A stretch of 64,000 nt of DNA from Lycorma delicatula (lineage: Eukaryota; Arthropoda; Insecta; Hemiptera; Fulgoridae), in contig NC_134465.1 in the NCBI RefSeq assembly GCF_047948215.1, positions 18,868,022-18,932,021 of the forward strand, in the 5' to 3' direction. This document shows, piece after piece, positions 34,795-46,600 of this stretch. The notes beneath the pieces are model-generated. The model ran no database searches. It had not been told where the DNA came from and worked only from the letters and a program-made list of their open reading frames with translations. Made by a program: the position numbers and the translations under genes. The stretch's first letter is position 1. Each line of letters begins with the position of its first letter.

Positions 34795-35345
34795 TAACGC
34801 ATGAAAAAAGCAAAAAATTACGAAAAAAAATTTAACTTTCATCGGCTCCCCTACCCCCAAAGTATTATTTGGGTCAATTGCAGTATTACGCTTAGGAAGA
34901 CATAAAAAAAATAGGTTAAAAATATATAATAAATAAAAAGAGAGTTTTTTAAAAATTTTTGGGAAAGGGGAGAATTAGAAAGCAAATTCTTTTTAAAAAT
35001 AGTAAGATAATCATGTACTGAGCTTAATATAAAGTGGGGTTGTGTTACCAAAATTTTGAGAAAATTGGCCCCAAACTATCTACCCCACCTGCTGGAAATA
35101 CTGATCCCAAATTTTAACAAATTGTCCCGAATACACAACTCTCTATGCAAACCTCATCAAAATCATTCATGCGGTCAAAAGTTATTAAGCATTTAACACG
35201 CCAACACACGTATTACGTACTTTATGCTCCACGTTTTTTTCAATTTGGGGTCCCTGGGTCATGAAACATCGAGAAATGCAAAAAAATCCACACAGCATTT
35301 TTTGACTGATTATCGTACTTCTCGTGCTACGATGTCAGAAAGTAA
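34795..35345 (-). repeat. Dispersed repeat 'R7', copy 2
   Basis: Reverse-complement match to the outer parts of 16805-18215, without the LINE insertion; this is the empty-site version. Confidence 0.7.
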
Positions 35346-36070
35346 ATATAAAGAGATAAGATTAGGGCGATGAAAATCAACGCTTCAACACCTAGGTATC
35401 ACAAATGCGACACAAAAAAAGGGAACTTTTAAAACGCTTGGTGGTAGCCGCGTACAGTTGGAAGCACTGTTTTATGCAAAGGCAACCTTGCCGCACAGTC
35501 ATCATTTAGCGACGGAAAGGTCATGCAGTAGTGTGCTTTCGTCATAAAGATGTTTTAAAAAACCGACGTTAGTTTGGAAGGTGCAGAGGGAGTTCAAAAG
35601 TTCCCAATTTTTGTCTCACCTGTACAAAATATAAAATATATATGGTTTGTTAACACAAGAACTAAAACAAACTGATACTTCAATACGGGTTGCAAAGATA
35701 AATACTTTAATACAGATATTTAGGTAGCGAGAAACAACGATTTCATATTTCAATATAAATTGTTGAAATTAATTCTTAAATATTTTTCATTTTAAACTTC
35801 TTAATAAAATTAACGATAATCGTATAATCAAACAAAAATTACTTTTTAAACGGAAAACTTTAGTTCAATAAAGAAAAAAAGAAAAATGTATTTGAAATTT
35901 TTGGAATTCAAACCTTATCGATTAGAACTTAACACTTAACATACGTTTCCTTTCTTTTAAATTATATAACAGAGGTTAAGTATTTCAACTGATCGATATA
36001 AAAAAACTTTTTTGTCTTTATGGCGTTCACGTGAATCCTTCCAAAAAAAAAATCAATTAAAGTAGTAGCG
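35346..36070. other. GC-richer unassigned patch then AT-rich DNA
   Basis: About 35390-35600 has TGGTGGTAGCCGCGTACAG and AGTTCAAAAGTTCCCAATTT. It has the look of a transposon untranslated end, but no motif identifies it. Confidence 0.35.
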
Positions 36071-37045
36071 CATATATACGGTATCCTTTAACCGGGAGTT
36101 TAGGAAGTGATTCTACCTTAACATAGTGAAGAAAAAATGACCAGTGGTCCGAAAACTCATATTCTGCTGTTTGTCCGCCTATTTTGTATTTTTAATTAAA
36201 AAATTATTTTTGCAGCAACAGTGGGAGATAACGCAATAAAATTTTTTTACTATATTTTAAACTAACATTTTTTAATAGGAAAAAAATAACGATACTTTTT
36301 GTCGACAAATTTCAAAATGGCGGTCGTTTAAATTTTTCAAATATTAAATATCTTAGGAATTATTAGATTTATCAAATTGTATTGTATTATAGAAATTACG
36401 AATCGTTTTTTTTTTGTGGATGAAACGGCCTTTAGTCGTAAAAATCCGACGAATAACAACACAGTTCTTACAAAAAGTAAGCTTACATCGATATGGCGGC
36501 CATCTTGTTTTTTTTTATTATCGTGATTCACTTAATAACTAAGTCAAATTTTCAGATTAAAATTAGCAATTTTAATCAGAAATCACGATAATATCACAAT
36601 AATAAAAAAACCAAGATGGCTGCCATATCCGTTTTACCCTATTTTTGGCAATAATCTGTTGTTTGTCGACGGATTTTTACGACTGTGGTGTCGTTTTGTT
36701 AACAAAAAAATGCTTCATAAATTTTATAATATAATACAATTTGAAAATCTAAAAATTCCTAAGATATTTAAGATTGAAAAATAGAAACGACCACCGTTTT
36801 GAAATTTGTCAACGAAAAGTACCGTTATTTTTTTCCTATTAAAAAATGTTACTTTAGAATAAAGAAAAAAATTCTATCGCGTTATCTTCAACACCGTTCT
36901 CGAAAAATAAACTTTTTCTTAAAAAACACAAAATTGCGGACAGGGCGTTTTCGGAACCTTTGTTCACCGGATATTTTTCTTCAGTGTGTTAAACGGAATC
37001 GCTTCCTAGAGATGGGCCTCGCATTTAAGGATATCTGTATATACA
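36071..37045. repeat. Long foldback element, about 465-bp arms
   Basis: 36071-36545 matches the reverse complement of 36575-37045 throughout: TATATACGGTATCCTTTAA, TAGGAAGTGATTC, GAAGAAAAA, TCCGAAAAC, AACATTTTTTAATAGGAAAA, ACAAATTTCAAAATGG, AAATATCTTAGGAATT, CGTAAAAATCCG, GGCGGCCATCTTG. The arms are roughly three-quarters identical by eye and the loop is only about 30 bp. Frames inside (for example 36799-37128) are shadows. It is a foldback or long-TIR MITE. Confidence 0.8.
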
Positions 37046-37132
37046 TCGGTACACTTATATCTTTGTGTTTATTACCTATCTTAATTTTTATCCGCAGAAA
37101 GATTTGGCGTTCGATTATAAAAATTTGATCGG

Positions 37133-37590
37133 TAACAGATGAGAAGCAGTTTCATTGTATTTTTAATTTTTGAAAAAAAATAGCTATCGAGAAAAAAATA
37201 AAAATAAAACCGGTGAAAAATTATTTTAAAAATCAATCTCACCTCTGAATATTGGAATTTTATTATTTATAAAACTTTCTAATTTATTACACAAAAAGAG
37301 GATGCTCTAATTTGAAACACACCCACACACGCGAACCCGATAAATCATCATATTTGATGTAGTAGCATCATCTGCAACCTATAACAAGCGGTTTCATTAA
37401 ATTTTTGAAAGGAAAAAAAGAAGCGATTAAAAAAATAAATAAATAAAGCCGGTGAAATATTATTTTAAAAACCAACCTCACCTCTAAAAATTGAAATTTT
37501 TAAAACATTTTAATCGATTACAAAAAAAAGTCCTGCAGCAGCGGTTGTTTCTGATGCACGGCTTACACACACGATTCTTAATTTAAAATA
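37133..37590 (+). repeat. Diverged tandem duplication, about 240-bp unit
   Basis: The first unit starts at AGAAGCAGTTTCATTGTATT (37142) and the second at AAGCGGTTTCATTAAATTTT (37385). Both continue with CCGGTGAAAWATTATTTTAA, CACCTCTRAAWATTG and a late ACACACACG-like run. Confidence 0.65.
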
Positions 37591-37796
37591 TTTGTCATTT
37601 AAATTAAATATAATATTTTTCCGTTTATTTAATACAACGAATCTAACTAACGTCCGCGCGAGCACACCGCATTTAATTCGCGCAGGTGTAGTGGTACTAA
37701 CCGTGACGGTCGGCACTAACTAAACTAACGTAATTTCACAACTTACATAGAACAAATTGCGTTTATACGGTCGGCAGACAGGTATAGCCACGAATG

Positions 37797-37998
37797 CGCC
37801 TAAGAAAAACATGATTTTAATTAGGCGAAGTCTCGAGATACTGAGGGTGACCTTCCCCTACTGCCTCACTCAGTCGACCACCTTTTAAGTTGAAAATTTA
37901 ATGGCATCAATAATAACCCGTATTCATGAAGCATTCTGACCAAGTTTGGTCAAAATAGGTCCTGCAGTTCTGGAGATATAAAAGGTGATTTAAAGGCC

Positions 37999-38073
<75 letters not shown>

Positions 38074-38258
38074 TGAGAGAGAGAGAGAGAATGAATAAGA
38101 GGGGGGGTACATACGAACACTGACATCCGGAAAATTTCCATCCGGTTTTTTGGGTTCCTTAGGTGTAAAAATGTCCAAATCCGGTGAAAACCGCATATGC
38201 CCAAATTGGCGATTACAATACTTTCCCTTCTAGAGCTATAGTGCTATCTAGAAGGGAA
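37797..38258 (-). repeat. Dispersed repeat 'R6', copy 2, with (CA)n(GA)n expansion
   Basis: Reverse-complement match to 18251-18640, split by a CA run (37999-38050) followed by a GA run (38051-38091). At its right end lies an inverted repeat with 12-bp perfect arms, TTCCCTTCTAGA (38223-38234) and TCTAGAAGGGAA (38247-38258). Ser/Leu/Val-rich open frames here are microsatellite translations. Confidence 0.65.
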
Positions 38259-38401
38259 GGTTAAAAAAGGACCCTAATTCGATACACGCAGAAGTGTATG
38301 AATTTTATATTTCTGTTAATTCAAGACCCATTACCAAAAATAAACCGATTTAGATAAGTATTTGTTTTTACCTATCACGAATTTTCGTATAAAAGTAAGG
38401 T

Positions 38402-38452
38402 AGTTCCCACTCCCAGCAAGCGACGTCCGGTCGCTTGCTGGGAGTGGGAACT
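38402..38452. repeat. Perfect hairpin: 23-bp arms, 5-bp loop
   Basis: The left arm 38402-38424 begins AGTTCCCACTCCCAGCAAGC. The right arm 38430-38452 is its exact reverse complement. The loop is GTCCG. It is GC-rich within AT-rich DNA and lies outside any recognised element. Confidence 0.9.
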
Positions 38453-38459
38453 GAAAATG

Positions 38460-39545
38460 AATTTTCTTTTAGTTTTGAGGTATGAGGAATACGAAAATAC
38501 CATTCACTTAAACTGAGGTTTCCTTAAAGTAAATATATGTATATGCCACTGTATGAAATCTTGTAGCTCGAAAATTTCCAAAACTACTGTATCAATGTCA
38601 TTGAAATTTAGAAATAACGTAGCAGTGTATCTGAAGTTAGGCGTGTGAAAATTTTATGAAAATTGGTCGAGTCACTCTTGAGTTATGCACAATTAAAGGT
38701 CGAAACAATTAGAGCGGACAAGTCAGAATCTGCGTTCGTTTTGATAATTCTGCAAGTTGGAATGTCGACATTTTTTATCTGCGATATCTATTGTTAGCGA
38801 TATTAAACAGAAGATAATATTAAAAAAATATTGAAACAAAATTAAATTAACAAAAGGTTGTTCTTGCGCATTTCTGTGCAAATTTTTTTTATTTTATTTC
38901 GAGAGGAAATTCTGTGATGGTTTCGTAAAATACTTCCAAGACCACACCATTAAATTTAAATATAGTTTTTTTTCTCTTTTAACATCATTATTTATTACAG
39001 GATATTATTACGGTTTGCGTAAACTCAATAGTTAACATTCATTGTACTTTCAAAGGTAAATTCAACAAATTTAATTCAGAGTAAAACCGTAATAAATAAT
39101 CTTGCAATCCACAATTACCTTTGTTCAGCGTTAACAGAAATCATATATTTTCTCAGCATCTATTTCCTATTTTTATCAAATAATAATTTTTTCACCGTTT
39201 ATATCCGTCACAAATGGCTTTCTTTTGATAAGTAAGAAGTATTTCTTGTGTAATGGATTTTAATTCAAATAAAATAAAATTTAAGAATTTAAAATAAAAT
39301 ATTAAAAAAATTTTAAATATCCAAAAAAAATACGCTATTCAATCTATAAATTTTTATTTTTTTGAAATCGACGCAAGTTTTTAAATCAGGTGTTGTCAGG
39401 ATGTTAATAATTAATTATAATAACATATTTTGACAATAAAAATGTAGTGTCTTACCTTTTTTGATACAGTAACGTTTTGTTAAAAACAGCGTTTTATTTG
39501 TATTATAGGAATTTTTGTTTTTTGACCGGAAGAAATGACATCTTT
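38460..39545. other. AT-rich, nothing recognised
   Basis: No frame or family repeat seen. Confidence 0.5.
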
Positions 39546-39549
39546 TTCC

Positions 39550-39838
39550 CCCTGTTTAGCATCAGGGAATTACCATCAGGTATTACTTCAGAGGATGAAT
39601 AAGCATGATATATATGAGTGTAAGTGAAGTCTAGTCTGTCTTGTACAGTCTCAGATAGACCTGAGATGTGTGGTTATAATTGAAACCCAGCCACCAAAGA
39701 ACACCGCTATCCACGATCTAGTATTCAAATCCGTGTAAAAATAACTGACTTTACTAGGACTTGAACGCTGGAACTCTCGACTTCCAAACAAGCTGATTTG
39801 GGAACACGCGTTCACCACTATACCAAACCGGTGGGTTT
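39550..39838 (-). repeat. SINE, family 2
   Basis: On minus: CACCGGTTTGGTATAGTGGTG head with A box, CGTTCAAGTCCTAGTAAAG at the B box, CACGATCTAGTATTC-complement body, then the tail CTCTGAAGTAATACCTGATGG. Full length. Confidence 0.85.
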
Positions 39839-39947
39839 ATTTTACACATCTAAAAATATTTTATTTAACCTACAAACTGAAATATAGTGTTAAATTACAA
39901 AAAAAAAAAAAAGAAGATAACTTGACAATATATTTTTATCCGATTGT

Positions 39948-40115
39948 CGAATATTTTTTTTTTAACTTCGAAACCACCGTTAGATATTACTTCAGAGGAT
40001 GAGATGAATGACAATTTTTTGTAGGGTTTCTAAATGCCATGCCTGACCGGGATTAGAACCCGGGACCCCCGGATGAAAAGCCCAAACGCTACCACTCACG
40101 CCACGGAGGCCGGCA
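39948..40115 (-). repeat. SINE, family 1
   Basis: On minus: GCCGGCCTCCGTGGCGTGAG head, GGGTTCTAATCCCGGTCAGG, CTCATCCTCTGAAGTAATAT and an A-run (T-run at 39953-39962). It sits only about 110 bp from the family-2 copy and in the same orientation. Confidence 0.87.
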
Positions 40116-41000
40116 AGAAATATCTGCGAGACTCTTACCGTACGTTTTACAATTTCATTGAAATTTTTTTTTTGTATATCATTTCGTTTTGTTAGATTAT
40201 TATTTTTTTTTTGTAAATTACTGATTGTTATCTTATGGATTTATTAGTAAAATTTATCGTAGAACAAACTGAATTTCACGACCAATTTTTTTTTTTGTTG
40301 ATAGTCATATCATTCACTTGATACCATATTTTACCTTTTTTAATAAAACTTGTATAATGACCTTTACGAATCGAAAATCCACGATGTAATATTGCATTTA
40401 TTTTTTTGTAGTGTAACCCTCGATTTTTATGGTTAAATTCAATTTTACCAGTCGAATCTATTTCTGTTTTATTTATTCCTTTTGTAATAAAACTAGTATA
40501 AGCTCTTGTAAATTAATACTTTTATTTTTTCTTTAAAGAAGTGATGGGAATTAAAAATTGTTTCATCTTCAGAACTTTCATTTACATAAGAGCATTTACT
40601 ATTAAGACAACTGTAGTATATTTTCTTTTAAATTGTATTTTTCAAGTACACGTCATGTTTCTGTACGTTACCTAGTATCAAGTGCTGCTATCTAACGGCG
40701 CGACTTGTAAAGGCAAATTAAATAATGAATAAGATGACAATATTCGAGTCCGCGGTCCATCAAATGGAAAAAAACCTTGTGTATCAAATTAGAGTTATTT
40801 TTTCAAAGTATTCTTTATTACAAATCAAACTGAGCTGAAATATAATGTTTCCTCGCTTATTTTTTCCCCGTTTTCATTTCACTGTTAGGTTAGGTCATGT
40901 TGCACTGTAAACGTAGTTAGTTGACTTCGTCGCCTCTTACCGACGAAGTTCTAACGAACTCCGTGATGCTTATAACAACATTTTTTTTTCCTTTTCTTTT
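40116..41000. other. AT-rich, no gene
   Basis: Contains a 9-bp-stem inverted repeat, ACTTCGTCG/CGACGAAGT, around 40924-40950; otherwise nothing. Confidence 0.45.
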
Positions 41001-41002
41001 TG

Positions 41003-41150
41003 TTTTTAACCTCCGGGACCACCTTTAGGTGTGGCTTCAGAGGACGAGATGATTGGCAAATGTAGCGTGTGAAACGTCTAACCGGGATTCGAACCTGGGA
41101 CCTTCGGATTAAAAACCATCCAACGCTACCATCCGCGCAACGGAGGCCGT
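41003..41150 (-). repeat. SINE, family 1
   Basis: On minus: GGCCTCCGTTGCGCGGATGG head, CCCAGGTTCGAATCCCGGTT, CGTCCTCTGAAGCCACACCT and GGAGGTTAAA. It has a small deletion after the B-box region. Confidence 0.85.
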
Positions 41151-41980
41151 TAATGCAATAACATTAACGGTAATGTAGATACATTTTAAAACTATTTTCT
41201 TATTTTATTTAAGCTGTTTTACTTTGTAACACGTGTTGTTTTTTTTTTGTCAGTTTGTAAAGAATAACAAATTAATCTTTTTGTAATTTATTAGTAATAA
41301 ATGCAAACAATTTTAAGAAATAAAATTTTTCCAATTATGTTCCATTAAAAACAAAAACCCGAAAGTAAAGCAGTTGTGGCAAAATCTATTATACAATATA
41401 CGCGTACATAACTTTTTCTCCCTTTGAATCACGAACTTTAACCGACCGGCTTACTTTAGTAATGTAATTTAAAATAACAAGTTTGAACTAGATTTATTTT
41501 AAGCGATCAAAAAAAAACTATCACTATAACCTTGAACTATAAATAGTAATCTGAATTGATTTTACACATGAAACATATAATAATGAAAATAGTTTGTCAG
41601 TAACATCATAGAAAAAAAGTCAATTGTAAAAGGCACCGACAGAAATAAACTCGGCATTATTGTATGACCAAATTTGCGCGCGCACGCACACACACACACT
41701 CACACACACCCATACATCATAACATAACATGAAATTATAATCGAACTAAGGGCGTAACGGCATAAAAACAGGGCGTATCTAAAGTTTACATTTCAAGGTA
41801 ATTTACGTCAATAAATAGCATAAACATCCGCCGTATAATTTCTAATTCTCTAAAGTTAGGTGGTTTCCTGTTACGATAAAATAAATTCTACTACTGAAAA
41901 ATCAATTTTAATTCTTTAAATACGTTACAATCAATAGAAAATAGATTACATAAAAAAAAACCTAATCTCGTACTTACACT
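41151..41980. other. AT-rich with GC/CA alternating tract
   Basis: GCGCGC then CA-rich run at about 41675-41710. No gene or named repeat. Confidence 0.45.
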
Positions 41981-42100
41981 GGAAATTGAAACGAATGAAA
42001 TTGTACTAAGTAGTCTATATTTTTCTAAACAGAGCAACCTGTTTTTTAACAGGTTAAGGAATTGGAAAAAATATTAAAATTGAAATATCATTTATAAAAA

Positions 42101-42589
42101 TCTGATGTGGACACCAAATGACTTCCTTGTATGTCTATTAAATTACACATACATTTTTTTTTACAATCAGAGGTTATTAATAAATCAATATATTTAAATA
42201 AATAAAAAAGTTTAAAATAATGAACCCTTATGATATATCGTTGAAAAGCTCTCAATGAGGGCTTATTACTGCAGTTGAAAAAAGTCCAAAATCCATTTTT
42301 TTTTTTTTTTAATTTTGGGCTTTTTTGGACACTTCTGGTCCAGCCGATTGCAATCAAAAGGGGAGGTGCAGAACTAGATGTTAAAACAATCCTAAAACCA
42401 CAATTTCAACATCCTACAGCTAATCCTTTTTGAGTTATGCGAGATACATACGTACTACGTACAGACGTCACTCCGAAACTAATCAAAACGGATTCACGGA
42501 AGATCAAAATGGATATTTCCGTTGAAATCTGAAAGCCGTAAGTTTTCGCAATTACAATAGTTCCTTTACTTTTTACAGGAAGTAAAAAA
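42101..42589 (+). repeat. MITE-like repeat 'R4', copy 4
   Basis: Starts TCTGATGTGGACACC then ACTTCCTTGTATG; ends TTTTTACAGGAAGTAAAAA. The interior matches the family, but the B-box-like segment is missing. A roughly 100-bp sequence (GAAACGAATRAARTTGTAC...AGAGCAACCTGTTTTTT) occurs on both sides of it (about 41988-42060 and 42604-42935). Confidence 0.8.
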
Positions 42590-42632
42590 ATAATATACTG
42601 GAAACTGAAACGAATAAAGTTGTACCATTCTC

Positions 42633-42888
42633 TAGCGGTTCCCAGACTTTTCCGAGTTGCGGCGTCCTTTTTCAATTAAAATCTTTCCATGGCGCCCTAC
42701 CCTAAGTAAAAGTATAACTACTCCGTAACTAAGAGAAAAAAATTTAAAAAATCGTGTATCTTCATTGTTTTTTTAATTTATTAGCATTAAATTAATAATT
42801 ATGTCTCGGTTCAATTAATTAAGAAAGTTTTACAATATTTCCCGGCGTCCTTGTGAAGGGGCCGCGACGCACAGTTTGGGAATCACTG
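42633..42888. mobile_element. hAT-like MITE
   Basis: The left end TAGCGGTTCCCAGAC pairs with the right end, whose reverse complement is CAGTGATTCCCAAAC. Such CAGTG...TTCCCAA ends are typical of hAT elements. The flanks are CCATTCTC (42625-42632) and CCATAATC (42889-42896), an 8-bp duplication matching at 6 of 8. At 256 bp it is non-coding and non-autonomous. Confidence 0.75.
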
Positions 42889-43029
42889 CCATAATCTATA
42901 TTTATTCTTATAATAGAGCAACCTGTTTTTTTTAACAGAATAAGAATTTGGGGAAAATATTAAAACTGTTAAAATATAAATTAAGAATTAATAAATAGAT
43001 TTCATTAAAACTGAAATATCATTTATTAA

Positions 43030-44610
43030 AATATAAATTATTTTGATTTATTCAGTTATATTTATGTAAATGTATTTAATTATACCAGGAGATCAAAAAG
43101 GACTTCACAAAGTAAAAATAAATACCGAGATAAAAATGTTTTTATCCCAATGCTTCAAAGTCCAAAAAATCAATTTCTGTCAGACGGACGGTTGTTGCGT
43201 ATGTACGAAGATATGTATATTAATTTTGATTTATGGTTATAACTCTGGACCCGCTGACCTTTTGTTTTCAACCTGGTTGACAGGTCTACCTTCGCGGAGG
43301 AAGAATGTATTAAATTTTTTCACAAATTGAAAATTGGATGGGGATGTTTTGCCCGAAATAAAATTTCAAATCTTTACTACCGCACTTCTGCCTAAAAAAC
43401 CTTTCTTTCAAACCCTCATATCATTTAATCAAAATAACAAATTATCAAAAATTTTTATTTAGTATTCACACCCTCATTAAAAAATGACTATATATTTTTA
43501 TTTTTTTAGCTGCATATTGCTTCAAAAAAAAGTTAATGGGAGTTTTTTTGAACCTATACTTTCTGCATCAATAAGCCTTCAAACCAGTATAAATGTTTTT
43601 GGCCCATCCCGTTCCAATGGTCCGCGGTACCCAAAAAATATATTTCTTTTAATTTTTAAAAATTAATTTTAAATTTAAATCAATCTAGCAAGTATTCCAC
43701 TGCAAAAAAAAATATATTTTTTGATAACCCTTACTCTTTCGTATTTCTTGAAGAAAAAAAAATAGATGAAAAATTTCACACCCATCCTTGAAAATAACTT
43801 TTTAGAATTATGACAATATACATTTTTAAACAATTAAATTTTTTTTAATTTATTTATTATTACCTCCTGGAGATTATTTTCTTAAAGATTAATTTTACCC
43901 TTGAGTTTAGCACCCCCCAAAATGAATATTTTTTGATTTTACTTCTTTCAAGCTAAAAAATGAATTGCATAACGTACCAGCGTAGCCGGGTACTCGCTGC
44001 ACAGTATTCACTGCCGTCTATTTTTCTCATTCATTTTGTAATATATGGAGATATTTTAAAAGAAAATAAACTGAAATTATACTGAAAAATTCTTAAAACC
44101 TGTAAATCTCTACGTCATTAGAAAAAGCGAATTTATTTATTTTTAAACAGAAATATTAAATCCGTTCATTATAATTTAAAATGTCGCTTATTGAAAAGTT
44201 CTAAATATTTAATAAGCGAAGGGTATAATTGCGGTAGTTAAGAACAAATTATGTATATAAAATTTTCATAATATCGTATAATTGCGTAGGCTATTATCAT
44301 TAACATACTAACTTTAAGGCCGTGAAATTATACTGAAATCAATTGCAAAACTAATGGATATTTGATTGTTTTACGTCTACATGGAACTTTCAAAGAACTA
44401 ACAACTTTAACGTTAGTTTAATATACGTTTAGAACCAATTCTCTTATGACAAATAATCCACGAACTACAAGCATCAGTAATAAAAAATAATGCGTACACT
44501 GTATTTAGTAAAATAATAATAATAAAATTAAAAATAAATTATCTCAGAATTAGTTTTTTTTTTTAATAGAGATATACATAAAAAAGAATAAAAAAAAACT
44601 CCTTAGAAGT
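43030..44610. other. AT-rich; no gene or named repeat
   Basis: A GTAGCCGGGTACTCGCTGC stretch at 43982-44000 has a weak Helitron-3'-like look; the rest is unassigned. Confidence 0.4.
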
Positions 44611-44613
44611 AAA

Positions 44614-44697
44614 CTTTAATCGCAGGTGTTCCCGCTCGACCATCTCCGCGTATATTCGGGTGAGATCGTTCTCGATGTAGAACTCATCCAATTCGTA
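44614..44697 (-). CDS. Candidate host exon fragment, glutamate-rich helix
   Basis: On the minus strand 28 codons read YELDEFYIENDLTRIYAEMV followed by EREHLRLK. Third codon positions are mostly G or C although the surroundings are AT-rich, a strong sign of past or present coding selection. The stretch looks like a charged alpha-helix or coiled coil. Splice sites are not convincing: a possible acceptor AG lies inside, after GGATGAG, and the downstream donor is weak. I do not recognise the protein. It could also be a relic of an unrecognised transposon. Confidence 0.3.
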
Positions 44698-44699
44698 TT

Positions 44700-45680
44700 A
44701 AAAAGAGCACGTGCAACATGTAAGCTAGCTTGTCTTGTCGATTGTTTATATATTTAGTCGCATAGCTTTTAAATGTTTTTTTTCTTTTTTTTTATCTTAC
44801 TTAAGCACTTGTCATCTTCCTATACTATTCTATAAAGATACCGAATTTGTTTGTCAGGGATAATTTTATACGACTATTACTTCTAACTTGAATATTATGG
44901 GTTTCTTATAAATAATACAATTTTACTTATATTAATTTTTTTATACGTTTGTATTTTTCTTAGAAAAAAAATATATTTTCCTTGCAGCATAGTTCTATTA
45001 ATGAAGCATCATTAATTTAATAAAATATTTAAAAAAAATCAATCCGGCTTTTTTTTCAAAACGAATTTTAATTTCAGGCAATAAAAAGAAACTGTATTTG
45101 AAGAGGTTAAGTTGCCATTTTCCCCATACTACTGAAACCCTTTTTATTGTAGGAAAATCAAATTTTACTATAATAAAACCATTCTGTTTTAAACCGAGTT
45201 CTATAATCTATTCAAAAGAATAGTGATTATAGAGTTTGAAGATTCTCTTTAGTATACCAACCCTCTACTCCCAATTAACAAAAAATGAAAAACTTTTTTT
45301 GTGTTCACAAAATCTTTCAAAGGTTAGCGTTAAAAAGAAACATGAACTTTTGTCTCTCAAACTCTTTAATTAGGTTAAAAATATTGATATATTACTGTGT
45401 TCATGCTTCTAAAGGGTAGTAAACATTTTGTAATATTTAAAGTTGTACCCCGTTTTCAATGCCCTTTTTGAATTTACAAATGTAAAAATCGTTCTTTTTT
45501 CTTGTTTTTACGATCTCATAGTATTTCTTTAGTTCAATTTCTGGGCCAGTCCATTTTGTAATCGGTTCTTCTTATTTCGGAATCGTGTAAGTTGTTTTAT
45601 TCTTGCTTCTTTTCTTTTTGCCCACATCTTTTTGAGGCGTTCTGATTTTTGGCGCCTGTTCTCAATAGGAAGTTACAATA
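44700..45680. other. AT-rich, no gene recognised
   Basis: A small inverted repeat, CTATAATC...GATTATAG, near 45200-45230 is the only structure. Confidence 0.45.
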
Positions 45681-45681
45681 G

Positions 45682-45895
45682 GAAGTTCCCTACCGTACTC
45701 TTTACGAAAATTACGTTAAACTGCAATTCCGGACTGCATATCATGAAAAAAAAATCTTACAACGAGCGCGTTCCGCATCAGAAGATGATCAATTTTTAAC
45801 AACACTGATTACAGCGCTGGTGGCCGAATTCGATATTAATGAATTACGTGGATTCCAAACTTTATGTTTCTATGAAATGAACCTCAAACAAATTT
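45682..45895 (+). CDS. Candidate host exon, 71 codons, unknown protein
   Basis: Bounded by TTACAATAG (acceptor AG at 45680-45681) and a good donor, GTAAGT at 45896-45901. In frame it is open throughout: EVPYRTLYENYVKLQFRTAY, then HEKKILQRARSASEDDQ, LTTLITALVAEFDINELRG and FYEMNLKQI. The composition is balanced and unlike the Lys/Asn/Ile-rich chance frames nearby. I recognise neither a transposon domain nor a named host protein. The upstream pyrimidine tract is modest and AATAGGAAGTT is repeated just before the exon, so the exact acceptor is uncertain. No adjoining exon is seen; it may be isolated in large introns or be a pseudogene piece. Confidence 0.4.
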
Positions 45896-45959
45896 GTAAG
45901 TTATCTAAATAAGTTTTTATACGCTTCTAAAGTACTAAATACTTTTTGAATTACCAGGT

Positions 45960-45961
45960 AT

Positions 45962-45996
<35 letters not shown>

Positions 45997-46278
45997 GAAA
46001 CCCGATTTTCTTTATTCGTAAAAACGTAAAGAAAAGTATTTTCATACCCCCATCCTCTTCATCCATGCATACTTTTCTTCAAAAAGTAGGCAAAAACATT
46101 TGAAAATTGATAGAATATTCTACGACATTATAATAATATATACAAATTAACAAAGGTGGAAGCAAACCTTGAATACGTAGACAGCGGAAACATATATGTG
46201 TATGTACAAATACCATTATGTAAAATAAGACAGCAGACCAATGAAGCGTTGTTAAGTCCAAGTGGGACATATTTTTTA

Positions 46279-46350
<72 letters not shown>

Positions 46351-46410
46351 TATATAAGTGATATGTTAAACAGGTAACAACTACTAACTATTCTTGTCAT
46401 CTTACCAAAG

Positions 46411-46466
<56 letters not shown>

Positions 46467-46600
46467 TCACTTAACAACGAAGTGTTTACAATAGTGGGCG
46501 ATATACTCGATAGCGTTAAAGTCCTCGGCCTATTTCCTGTGACAAGCCCACCACTTATGTTGCATGATTACTCACAAAACACACACACACACACATATAT
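45960..46600. repeat. Cluster of TA, TG and AC microsatellites
   Basis: TA runs at 45965-45992 and 46289-46346, TG at 46279-46289, AC at 46413-46449 running into AT to 46466, and AC at 46579-46594. Open frames here are repeat translations. Confidence 0.9.

Noticed and set aside
37950..38204. Ser/Leu and Cys/Val-repeat frames
   Set aside because: Direct translations of a CA/GA microsatellite.
43975..44000. Helitron 3' end at GTAGCCGGGTACTCGCTGC
   Set aside because: No CTAG terminus and no clear hairpin; only a faint resemblance.
46128..46448. Ile/Tyr and Cys/Val-repeat frames on both strands
   Set aside because: Translations of TA and TG/AC dinucleotide runs.
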